From an uncultured Eubacteriales bacterium (GTDB taxonomy: Bacteria; Bacillota; Clostridia; Oscillospirales; Oscillospiraceae), in NCBI GenBank assembly GCA_900540545.1, contig UQGJ01000091.1:1-8583 (forward strand): 8,583 nt of DNA. The letters are read 5' to 3'. This document shows positions 1-5,788 of the stretch, piece by piece. The stretch's first letter is position 1. Each line of letters opens with the position of its first letter. A program made the translations under genes and the position numbers. The notes under the pieces are model-generated. The model was not told where the DNA came from. It made no database searches and worked only from the letters and a program-made list of their open reading frames with translations.

Positions 1-21
1 TGTGGCCGCCCGCCGTCCCCC

Positions 22-264
22 TCAAATCGCCGCCAGGGCGGCGCGGCAGGCGAGGCAGACGGTTTTACCCTGGAAGGAGACGAGGTCCTGGGCCTCGCCG
101 CAGAACACGCAGGCGGGCTGGTATTTTTCCAAGCGAATTGCGTCGCCGTCCAGGTAGAGTTCCAGGGTATCGTCTTCAACGATATGCAGGGTCCGCCGCA
201 GTTCTTTGGGGAGGACGAAACGCCCCTTGTCGCCGACCTTCCGCGCAATGCCGATTTTCTTCAT
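22..264 (-). CDS. AbrB/SpoVT-family transcriptional regulator with C-terminal zinc-knuckle
   Basis: 80-residue protein, probably a DNA-binding transition-state type regulator. Residues 1-47 form the swapped-hairpin AbrB/SpoVT fold: the GRFVLPKELRRTL stretch (about 14-26) matches the family signature G-R-x-x-(I/V/L)-P-x-E-(I/L)-R, followed by a D-x-(L/V)-E-(L/I)-Y strand. Residues 48-80 hold two CxxC pairs (C52/C55 and C70/C73, 14 residues apart), as expected for a structural zinc ribbon. An AbrB domain followed by such a cysteine tail is common in clostridial proteins. The ATG at 264 is preceded by AAGGAG (274-279) at 9 nt spacing. The gene is monocistronic as far as visible and lies downstream of the flavodiiron terminator with its own promoter. 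The family assignment is firm. The target genes, the zinc binding and any link to sporulation are inference. Confidence 0.93.
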   Translation of the reverse strand: MKKIGIARKVGDKGRFVLPKELRRTLHIVEDDTLELYLDGDAIRLEKYQPACVFCGEAQDLVSFQGKTVCLACRAALAAI

Positions 265-310
265 GGTAACACACTCCTTTATATCCTATTATCTCCTGGA
301 AATTGATTCC

Positions 311-339
311 ATATTACACCATATGACAAATTTTGTCAA
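311..339 (-). promoter_or_regulatory. Promoter of the AbrB-type gene
   Basis: On the minus strand a perfect -35 TTGACA (334-339) is followed by exactly 17 nt and TAATAT (311-316, 4 of 6 matches to TATAAT). Transcription would begin near 304, giving a ~40-nt leader that contains the AAGGAG ribosome binding site. The surrounding sequence is very AT-rich compared with the coding DNA, as expected for a sigma-A promoter. Confidence 0.7.
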
Positions 340-340
340 A
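322..340. promoter_or_regulatory. Dyad operator resembling two facing Spo0A boxes
   Basis: TGACAAA (324-330) and TTTGTCA (332-338) form a perfect 15-bp dyad around one central T. It overlaps the -35 box and spacer of the AbrB-type promoter. Read as 0A boxes, the plus strand gives TTTGTCAAA (332-340), matching the Spo0A consensus TTTGTCRAA, and the minus strand gives TTTGTCATA (322-330), matching 8 of 9. Binding here should block RNA polymerase. In Bacillus subtilis Spo0A~P represses abrB, so the arrangement is suggestive. The dyad is directly visible; the protein that binds it (Spo0A, AbrB itself or another factor) is inferred. Confidence 0.5.
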
Positions 341-371
341 TAGAAAAAGGAAAAAATTGTAAATCGAGTGG

Positions 372-415
372 AAAAATAAAAACGCGCCGCGGACAATCTC
401 GTCCGCGGCGCGTTT
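372..415 (-). terminator. Intrinsic terminator of the flavodiiron gene
   Basis: A perfect 15-bp GC-rich stem (380-394 pairing with 401-415) with a 6-nt loop is followed on the minus strand by a T-rich tail (positions 379 down to 372). It starts 20 bp past the flavodiiron stop codon and separates that gene from the AbrB-type gene. Confidence 0.93.
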
Positions 416-434
416 GTGGTTTCGGTTGTTCCGC

Positions 435-1814
435 TTATTCCACCGGCTTGAACATGGCCTTGTCCATTCCGCACAGGGGGCAGGTCCACAGCTTGGGCAC
501 GTCCTCGAAGGAGGTGCCGGGGGCCACGCCCCGGTCCGGGTCGCCGGTGGCGGGGTCGTAGATATAGCCGCACAGCTTGCAGACGTACTTCTGGGCCGTC
601 TTGGGCTTGTCCTCTACGGCGGGGGCGGCGGCCAGGGCGGCCACCTGGAGGGCGTAGGCGGCCATGGCGTCCAAATCGGCCTGGGTGGGGGTGAAATTCA
701 CCTTGAAGGGGGTGTCAGGGGTCTTGAATTTCAGCAGCTTGAGCTGGGCGTGGAGCATATCGGGGGCCTCGCCGGACCAGCCGTAGGAGCCGAAGGCCCC
801 GGCGGCGCGGCCCTGGGTGTTGATGGCGCAGACGGCGTGGACGGCGTTCCAGATGGCCTCGGGGGCGGCGCGGTTGATGGTGGGCGCGCCGAAGAGGACC
901 ACGTTGGCGTCGTTGACCACCTGGGCGGCGGCGTCGGCGGGGAGATAGGTCAGGTCCATGGTGGTGACGGCGTAGCCCTTGCCCTCCAGGGCCTTGGCGG
1001 CGGCGTCGGCCAGGGCGCCGGTGCAGCCGTAGGCGGAGCAGTAGAGGACGGCGGCGGTGGGGCCGCCGGGGGCGGCGGGGCTGGCCCACTGACGGTACAG
1101 GTCCTTGACGCGGCCGATGGTGTCGGTGAGGCAGGGGCCGTGGCAGGTACAGACCAGCTCGGTCTCGGCGGGCATCTTGTCCAGGCCCTTGAGGACGGAG
1201 GGCTTGAAGGGGCCGAAGATGCAGTCGAAGTAGTGGCGCAGCTCGGCCTCGTAGTGGGGGGCGTAGGCCGGGTGGATGCCGGTGTCCAGCATGGTGGGCT
1301 GGCAGAAGTGGCAGCCCAGGAAGTCGCAGGTGAAGAGGGTCTTGTTGGCCGGGTCCCAGGTGAACATGGAGTCGGGCCAGTGGAGCAGGGGGGCGGAGAG
1401 GAAGTGGAGGGTGCGGTCCCCCAGGTCCAGGGTGTCGCCGTCCTTGACCACGGTGCAGGGGAAGGTGCGGTTGGCGATGGCCTCCAGGTACTTTTTGGCT
1501 GGGGCGGAGCACAGCACCGTCAGGTTGGGGCACACTTCCAGCAGGGCGGCCACGCTGCCGGAGTGGTCCGGCTCGGTGTGGTCCATGATGAGGTAGTCGA
1601 TGGACTCCAGGGGGACCACCGAGCGGATATTGGCCAGGTATTCGTCAAAAAAGTCCTTGTGGACCGTCTCAATGAGGACGTTTTTCTCCCCGGTCAGTAA
1701 GTAGGCGTTGTAGGAGGTGCCGTATTTGGACTCCATCACGATGTCGAACACCCGCAGGGAAGGGTTCAGCACGCCCACGGACCAGATGGATTCCCGCAGT
1801 TGGATCGCGCTCAT
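435..1814 (-). CDS. Flavodiiron protein with C-terminal rubredoxin domain (flavorubredoxin-like)
   Basis: 459-residue cytoplasmic oxidoreductase that reduces O2 to water and/or NO to N2O, protecting anaerobes. Residues 1-250 are the metallo-beta-lactamase-like diiron domain with all expected iron ligands: H79, E81, D83, H84 (HTEPDHSG), H145, D164 and H225. Residues 253-395 are a flavodoxin domain for FMN, with phosphate loop SAYGCTG at 260-266. Residues 409-459 are rubredoxin with iron ligands C412, C415, C445 and C448 (CKLCG, CPLCG), which would deliver electrons to the FMN without a separate rubredoxin. The core is cysteine-rich near the active site (C163, C168, C171, C222, C224, C228). The start at 1814 is chosen because AAAGGA (1825-1830) lies 10 nt upstream. 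The open frame runs to an ATG at 1898, but that would begin upstream of the promoter. The gene is divergent from a cysteine desulfurase and ends in its own terminator. O2 versus NO preference cannot be read from sequence. Confidence 0.96.
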   Translation of the reverse strand: MSAIQLRESIWSVGVLNPSLRVFDIVMESKYGTSYNAYLLTGEKNVLIETVHKDFFDEYLANIRSVVPLESIDYLIMDHTEPDHSGSVAALLEVCPNLTVLCSAPAKKYLEAIANRTFPCTVVKDGDTLDLGDRTLHFLSAPLLHWPDSMFTWDPANKTLFTCDFLGCHFCQPTMLDTGIHPAYAPHYEAELRHYFDCIFGPFKPSVLKGLDKMPAETELVCTCHGPCLTDTIGRVKDLYRQWASPAAPGGPTAAVLYCSAYGCTGALADAAAKALEGKGYAVTTMDLTYLPADAAAQVVNDANVVLFGAPTINRAAPEAIWNAVHAVCAINTQGRAAGAFGSYGWSGEAPDMLHAQLKLLKFKTPDTPFKVNFTPTQADLDAMAAYALQVAALAAAPAVEDKPKTAQKYVCKLCGYIYDPATGDPDRGVAPGTSFEDVPKLWTCPLCGMDKAMFKPVE

Positions 1815-1856
1815 CAATCGCTCATCCTTTCTCAAATCAGCTTCTATTTCGTAACC

Positions 1857-1885
1857 AGTATAGCTTTCCAACAAAGCCGTGTCAA
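1857..1885 (-). promoter_or_regulatory. Promoter of the flavodiiron gene
   Basis: Minus-strand TTGACA (1880-1885), 17-nt spacer, TATACT (1857-1862, 5 of 6). Transcription would start near 1850, leaving a ~36-nt leader with the AAAGGA site before the ATG at 1814. This near-consensus sigma-A promoter lies inside the 5' extension of the open frame, so it also fixes the translation start. Confidence 0.85.
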
Positions 1886-1919
1886 CCCTAAAATACACTA
1901 TTATAGTAGGATTATAGGG
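1886..1919. promoter_or_regulatory. Candidate shared operator between divergent promoters
   Basis: An AT-rich dyad lies between the two divergent -35 boxes. The core ACTATTATAGT (1897-1907) is a perfect 5+5 dyad around one T. The outer arms CCCTA (1886-1890) and TAGGG (1915-1919) are also inverted, with a centre only half a base away. In addition ATTATAG occurs at 1900-1906 and again at 1911-1917, 11 bp apart, about one helical turn. It does not match the PerR, Fur or IscR consensus well. That it is an operator is inferred from symmetry and position only. Confidence 0.4.
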
Positions 1920-1929
1920 GCGGTCCGCC

Positions 1930-1958
1930 TTGACATTCCACGTCCCCGGCTTTAGAAT
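1930..1958 (+). promoter_or_regulatory. Promoter of the cysteine desulfurase-MATE operon
   Basis: Plus-strand TTGACA (1930-1935), 17-nt spacer, TAGAAT (1953-1958, 5 of 6). Predicted transcription start near 1965, about 25 nt before the preferred ATG at 1990. It is divergent from the flavodiiron promoter, with 44 bp between the two -35 boxes. Confidence 0.82.
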
Positions 1959-1989
1959 GGAGAAACACGAGATTTGAGGGATGAATGGG

Positions 1990-3129
1990 ATGAAAACGAT
2001 CTATTTTGACCACGCGGCCACCACGGCGGTACGGCCTTGCGCAGCCCAGGCGGCGCTGGATGTGATGACCCAGGGGTACGGGAACCCCTCCTCGGCCTAC
2101 GGGCTGGGCAAGGCGGCCCGGGAGCGGCTGGAGGCTGACCGGGCGGTGGTCGCGGAGGCTTTGGGCTGCAAGGGGTCCGAGCTGTACTTCACCTCCTGCG
2201 GCACCGAGGGGGACAACTGGGCCATCCGGGCGGCAGTGGAGGCGGGGAAGCGCAAGGGGAAGCACATCGTCACCACCTCCATCGAGCACGCCGCGGTGCT
2301 GGAGACCATGCGGGACTTGCAGGCCCAGGGGTTCGAGGTGACGTATCTGCGCCCGGACAAGGCCGGGCGCATCGACCCCGCCGCCCTGGCCCACGCCCTG
2401 CGGCCGGACACGGTGCTGGTGTCCATGATGCTGGTGAACAACGAGCTGGGGACAGTGCTGCCGGTGCGGGAGGCCGCCCAGGCCATCCGGCGGACGGGCT
2501 GTCCCGCCCTGCTGCACACCGACGCGGTCCAGGGATTTTTGAAGTTGGACATTTCCACCCAGGATTTGGGTGTGGATTTTTTGACCGTTTCGGGCCATAA
2601 GGTGGGCGCGCCCAAGGGCATCGGGGCCGTTTATGTCAAGAGCGGGGTCAAGGTGAAGCCCTTGCTCTTCGGGGGCGGGCAGGAGCGGGGACTCCGCTCC
2701 GGCACGGAACCCACAGCCCAAATCGCCGCCTTCGCCGCCGCCTGCCGGGAGTGGATGGACCACCGGAAGGCATATACGGAGCGTATCCTGGCGGTGAAAA
2801 ACCACTTTTTGGATTCGATTTTGGCGGCGCTGCCCGACGCGGTAGTGGTGAGCCGGGGGGACGCGCCCCACATCTGCGCGGTGTCCCTGCCGGGGTACCC
2901 TAGCGAGATGCTGCTGCGGGAGCTGGACAGCCGGGGGGTCTGCGCGTCGGCGGGGTCGGCCTGCCACCGGGGGAAGCCCAGCCACGTGTTTGCCGCCACA
3001 GGGCGGCCCAAGCGGGAGCTGCTGGGGACCCTGCGGTTCTCCTTCGGGCCGGAGAACACGGAAGAAGAGGCGGACGCCGCCGTGGCGGCATTGAAGGAGA
3101 TCGCGGGCAGCCGGGTCTCGGCGAGGTGA
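1990..3129 (+). CDS. Cysteine desulfurase (NifS/IscS-like, class V aminotransferase fold)
   Basis: 379-residue PLP enzyme that takes sulfur from cysteine as an enzyme-bound persulfide, yielding alanine, for Fe-S clusters or thiolated tRNA and cofactors. Visible family marks: N-terminal YFDHAATT (5-12), GNPSS (31-35), TEGDN (72-76), H100 in the IEHAAV cofactor-stacking motif, D178 binding the pyridine nitrogen, SGHK with Schiff-base K204, RSGTE (236-240) for substrate carboxylate binding, and C325 in SAGSACHRG as the persulfide cysteine. The protein is full length and all key residues are present. The ATG at 1990 is preferred over the in-frame ATG at 1981, because GAGGG (1976-1980) lies 9 nt from the former and touches the latter. 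It is first in an operon with a MATE transporter. No scaffold gene (nifU/iscU) or thiI is adjacent in this window, so the sulfur acceptor is unknown. Divergence from the flavodiiron gene fits a joint role in iron protein protection and repair (inference). Confidence 0.95.
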   Translation: MKTIYFDHAATTAVRPCAAQAALDVMTQGYGNPSSAYGLGKAARERLEADRAVVAEALGCKGSELYFTSCGTEGDNWAIRAAVEAGKRKGKHIVTTSIEHAAVLETMRDLQAQGFEVTYLRPDKAGRIDPAALAHALRPDTVLVSMMLVNNELGTVLPVREAAQAIRRTGCPALLHTDAVQGFLKLDISTQDLGVDFLTVSGHKVGAPKGIGAVYVKSGVKVKPLLFGGGQERGLRSGTEPTAQIAAFAAACREWMDHRKAYTERILAVKNHFLDSILAALPDAVVVSRGDAPHICAVSLPGYPSEMLLRELDSRGVCASAGSACHRGKPSHVFAATGRPKRELLGTLRFSFGPENTEEEADAAVAALKEIAGSRVSAR

Positions 3130-3133
3130 AATA

Positions 3134-4519
3134 GTGTTTTCCTATCTGAAGCGGGGTCGGGGCTTTTATTCGGACATGGTCCGGCTGGCCATCCCCATTA
3201 TCATGCAGAATTTGATTACCAACTCCCTGGGTCTCATCGACACGGTGATGATCGGGATGCTGGGGGAGACCCCCCTGGCGGGGGTGACGCTGGCGAATAT
3301 CCCCATCTTTGTGGTGCTGCTGCTGGTGTTCGGCATCCAGAGCGGGTCGTCGGTCCTCATCAGCCAGCACTGGGGCAAGGGGGACACGGAGACCATCAAC
3401 CGGGTGGTGGGCATCGGGTTTTATATCTCCGGGGGCATCGCCCTGGTGTTCGCCCTGGGGATGTTCTTTTTCGCCGAGCCGTTCATGGGCCTGTTCGGCA
3501 ACGACGCCGAGGTGGTGGCTGTGGCGGCCCGGTACGCCCGCATCGTGGGCTTCTCCTACGTGTTCGACGGCATCACCCAGGTCTACGTGGCCGCCCACCG
3601 GAGCATGGAGAACCCCAAGCTGGGCATGTACCTGCTGAGCGTGGCCATGGTGAGCAACACCTTCCTCAACTGGGTGCTGATTTTCGGCAACCTGGGGGCC
3701 CCGGCCCTGGGGGTGGAGGGGGGCGCCATCGCCACCCTGACGGCCCGTATCATCGGCTTCTGCGTCATGGTGGTCTACGCCGTCACCAACAAGCGGTTCC
3801 GGCTGCAGCCGGCCCTGTTCCTGCGGCCGGGGCGGGAATTGCTGGGCAGATTCGCCCGGTACGCCACCCCGGTGGTCCTCAATGAGACCCTGTGGGGGCT
3901 GGGGACCAGCCTGTACCCCACGGTGATGGGGCACATGGAGGGGTCCAAGGAGATTTTGGCGGCCTTCGCCATCTCGGGGAACATCGAGAAGATATGCACC
4001 GTGGCCGTCTTTGCCGTGGCGGGGACGGCGGCCATCATCGTGGGCCGGGAGATCGGCGCGGGGCGGCGGGAGAGCATCTATGAGGTGGGGGCGGCGCTGA
4101 ACACGGTGGCCTTCCTGGCCGGACTGGCCGTGGGGGGCGTCATGCTGCTGCTCATCCCCACGGTGATGGTGCCCTTCGTGTACCCGGTGTTCGGGCTGTC
4201 GGAGTCGGCGGCGGGCATCTCCAGCATGATGCTGACCATGACCTGCACGTTTTTGGCGGTGCGGTCCTTCAACACCACCAACATCGTGGGGGTGCTGCGG
4301 GGCGGCGGGGACGTGCGTGCGGCCGCCCTGCTGGACCTGGGGCCGCTGTGGTGCTGTTCCCTGCCCCTGGTGGCCCTGACGGGGCTGGTGTGGCAGGTGG
4401 GCATCTTCTGGGTGTACCTGTCCACCTTCGCGGAGAATGTGGTGAAGTTCTTCTTCGGAATGAAGCGGTTCCGGTCGGGGGAGTGGATCCATGATGTGAC
4501 GGTGGAAATGAAGAATTAA
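3134..4519 (+). CDS. MATE-family cation-coupled multidrug/metabolite efflux transporter
   Basis: 461-residue, very hydrophobic integral membrane protein, the usual MATE length, with about 12 transmembrane segments in two six-helix halves. Recognisable features include the first helix region LGLIDTVMIG (32-41, with the family acidic residue D36), LISQHWGKGD (75-84), HRSMENP (155-161), LNETLWGLG at the start of the second half (249-257) and VLRGGGD (387-393). Such proteins use Na+ or H+ gradients to export cationic drugs or metabolites. The substrate here is not predictable. The start is a GTG at 3134, with GAGGTGA (3123-3129) as ribosome binding site. That site includes the stop codon of the desulfurase gene, so the two genes are tightly linked and probably translationally coupled. 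A later ATG at 3176 would remove part of the first helix region. No terminator follows until 4991. Confidence 0.93.
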   Translation: MFSYLKRGRGFYSDMVRLAIPIIMQNLITNSLGLIDTVMIGMLGETPLAGVTLANIPIFVVLLLVFGIQSGSSVLISQHWGKGDTETINRVVGIGFYISGGIALVFALGMFFFAEPFMGLFGNDAEVVAVAARYARIVGFSYVFDGITQVYVAAHRSMENPKLGMYLLSVAMVSNTFLNWVLIFGNLGAPALGVEGGAIATLTARIIGFCVMVVYAVTNKRFRLQPALFLRPGRELLGRFARYATPVVLNETLWGLGTSLYPTVMGHMEGSKEILAAFAISGNIEKICTVAVFAVAGTAAIIVGREIGAGRRESIYEVGAALNTVAFLAGLAVGGVMLLLIPTVMVPFVYPVFGLSESAAGISSMMLTMTCTFLAVRSFNTTNIVGVLRGGGDVRAAALLDLGPLWCCSLPLVALTGLVWQVGIFWVYLSTFAENVVKFFFGMKRFRSGEWIHDVTVEMKN

Positions 4520-4527
4520 GAAGAATT

Positions 4528-4555
4528 GATAATTGAGAATGGATAATTGAAAATG
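4528..4555. repeat. Tandem 14-mer, AT-rich edge of the intergenic repeat region
   Basis: Two head-to-tail copies of GATAATTGAgAATG (4528-4541 and 4542-4555) differ at one base. They start 8 bp after the MATE stop codon and form a sharp AT-rich boundary before GC-rich hairpin sequence. AATTGA/GATAATTGA runs of this kind often edge dispersed repeats in clostridial genomes. This is from general familiarity, not from a search. Confidence 0.6.
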
Positions 4556-4590
4556 TCGCCTGCGGGCGGGACTTCCCACGTCCCCCGCGG

Positions 4591-4728
4591 GGAGGCTTCT
4601 CCACTTGTGGGGAAGCTGTCGCGCCGTAGGCGTGACTGATGGGGCGTCACGCTGAGGGCTTGGTGGTTATCGCCCCATCCGTCACGGGCTACACCCGTGC
4701 CACCTTCCCCACAAGTGGAGAAGGCTCC
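4591..4728. repeat. Large imperfect inverted repeat (dispersed hairpin element)
   Basis: Left arm 4591-4646 and right arm 4671-4728 are inverted copies around a 24-nt loop (4647-4670). The core is a perfect 20-bp pairing (4596-4615 with 4704-4723), and a second near-perfect block lies next to the loop (4633-4646 with 4671-4684, one mismatch). The middle is looser (compare 4616-4632 with 4685-4703). As RNA this would fold into a long rod. No T tract follows on either strand, so it is not a simple terminator. It encodes no convincing protein. It resembles the CTTCCCC...GGAGAAG hairpin repeats scattered in Oscillospiraceae intergenic regions (recognition by eye). It could be a MITE-like or REP-like element. 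Confidence 0.75.
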
Positions 4729-4940
4729 GCTGCGGCGGGCCGGGGAGAGTGCACCCGCCTTGCCGGGAATCGCCGTGCTAGGCGCGCTGCGCCAGCGCAA
4801 TGGGGCGACCAACCGCGTGTTAGGCCGTAACGGCCGGGGCGAGGGCGGAAGGGCAGACTTGTTTCCACAAGCCGGTTTCGGCTGCCATGCTGCCGTTGGC
4901 GCCGCCCCTGGGTCCAGGGCCGAAGCCCTGGCGTCTTTCC
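4729..4940. other. Non-coding stretch with clustered small hairpins
   Basis: No believable gene is present in this stretch. It holds several short perfect hairpins: GCGCTG/CAGCGC (4784-4798), GGCCG/CGGCC (4823-4835), GCCG/CGGC (4871-4882), and CCAGGGC/GCCCTGG around a CGAA tetraloop (4914-4931). The density of stem-loops in about 200 bp suggests a mosaic of dispersed repeats or a structured RNA. Nothing distinguishes the two by eye. Confidence 0.5.
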
Positions 4941-4966
4941 CACCCCTTTCCACGTGGAAAGGGGTG
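4941..4966. repeat. Perfect 26-bp palindrome
   Basis: The half-site CACCCCTTTCCAC (4941-4953) is followed directly by its exact reverse complement (4954-4966), with no spacer and no mismatch. With zero loop it is a poor RNA terminator and more like a dimeric protein site, a recombination or processing target, or part of a repeat family. It sits 25 bp left of the terminator at the end of the intergenic region. Confidence 0.75.
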
Positions 4967-4990
4967 CCCCCGGAGGGACTCCGTCTCACA

Positions 4991-5030
4991 AAAAGAGGGC
5001 CGCGTACCACCAGGTACGCGGTCCTCTTTT
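4991..5030 (-). terminator. Bidirectional intrinsic terminator between converging operons
   Basis: An 18-bp stem (4991-5008 with 5013-5030, one G-U pair) closes a 4-nt loop. The minus strand continues into a TTTTT run and the plus strand reads CTCTTTTTATT, so it can end both the response-regulator operon and the converging MATE transcript. The right arm abuts the response-regulator stop codon, sharing position 5030. Confidence 0.9.
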
Positions 5031-5788
5031 TATTGGCTTCGTTTTTGGTACTCGGAAGGGGACATGCCCACGCTCTTTTTGAAGGTGGAGCTAAAGTAGG
5101 TGATGTCCCGGTAGCCCACCTGCTCGGCCACCTCGTAGACCTTGCTGCGGCAGTCCTTGAGCAGCTCCATGGCCTTGTGCATCCGGTAGCTGGTGAGGTA
5201 GCCGGACAGGGTGTAGGAGGTCTCCTTTTTGAACACGTGGCTCAGGTGGCTCTCGCTGAGGCCCAGGCTGCGGGCGATGGTGGTGACGCTGATGTCCGGG
5301 TCGTTATAGTGGCCGGAGATGTAGTTGAGGGCCTCCATGACGTATTTGCTCTTTTCCTGCACATAGTCCTGGATATTGAGGACGCAGACCTTGGGGTCGT
5401 ACTGGGCGGCGTTTTCCCGCACCCGGCGCTGGACGCGCTCCACCACCGCCTCCAGCTCACCGTCGTGGAAGGGCTTGAGGAGGTAGTCCACAGCCCCCAG
5501 CTTCACGGCGGACTGGGCGTAGGAGAAGTCGCTGTACGCGGTGAGGATGACCACGAAGGCGTCGTTGCCCTCGGCCCGGAGGGTGCGGACCATTTCCAGT
5601 CCGTCCATGCGGGGCATCTTGATGTCGGTGACGATGAGGTCGGGCTTGTAGCGGCGGATGACCTCCAAGCCCTCCTGGCCGTCGGCGGCCTCGCCCACCA
5701 CGGCGCAGCCCACGCCGGCCCAATCCACGGCCAGGACGATGCCCTTGCGGACCAGGGCCTCGTCCTCCACGACGACCACTTTCAGCAT
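5030..5788 (-). CDS. AraC-type response regulator (YesN/HptR-like)
   Basis: 252-residue cytoplasmic two-component response regulator. Residues 1-120 form the receiver domain: acidic pocket E8/D9, phospho-acceptor D55 (VTDIKMPRMDG), T83 and K105 (LLKPF). A linker follows, then residues ~150-252 hold two AraC-type helix-turn-helix motifs (SVTTIARSLGLSESHLSHVF and VYEVAEQVGYRDITYFSSTF), ending with the usual KxxxGxSPSEY. It should activate transcription when phosphorylated by the kinase encoded just upstream. The ATG at 5788 has GGAGGTG (5796-5802) 7 nt away and overlaps the kinase gene by 7 bp (CCATGCTGA arrangement), implying coupled translation. It is the last gene of the operon. Target promoters are unknown; a transporter operon is typical for this family. 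Confidence 0.95.
   Translation of the reverse strand: MLKVVVVEDEALVRKGIVLAVDWAGVGCAVVGEAADGQEGLEVIRRYKPDLIVTDIKMPRMDGLEMVRTLRAEGNDAFVVILTAYSDFSYAQSAVKLGAVDYLLKPFHDGELEAVVERVQRRVRENAAQYDPKVCVLNIQDYVQEKSKYVMEALNYISGHYNDPDISVTTIARSLGLSESHLSHVFKKETSYTLSGYLTSYRMHKAMELLKDCRSKVYEVAEQVGYRDITYFSSTFKKSVGMSPSEYQKRSQ

Noticed and set aside
414..1700. 428-codon plus-strand open frame opposite the flavodiiron gene
   Set aside because: Glycine/valine-rich low-complexity product without a recognisable fold, antisense to a gene with all catalytic residues. It is a product of the GC-rich codon bias.
1815..1898. N-terminal extension of the flavodiiron protein to an ATG at 1898
   Set aside because: The near-consensus promoter (1857-1885) lies inside it, and the ribosome binding site supports 1814.
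1981..1989. Upstream ATG of the cysteine desulfurase
   Set aside because: GAGGG abuts this ATG with no spacing. The ATG at 1990 has 9 nt and gives the usual MKxIYFDHAATT start.
4591..4728. CRISPR array or transposase remnant
   Set aside because: Only one inverted pair is present, with no regularly spaced direct repeats and no transposase-like coding fragment.
4516..5010. 164-codon minus-strand open frame through the intergenic repeats
   Set aside because: It reads through hairpins, the palindrome and the terminator stem, and has no convincing ribosome binding site. The product is Arg/Pro/Ser-rich, as expected from translated repeats.
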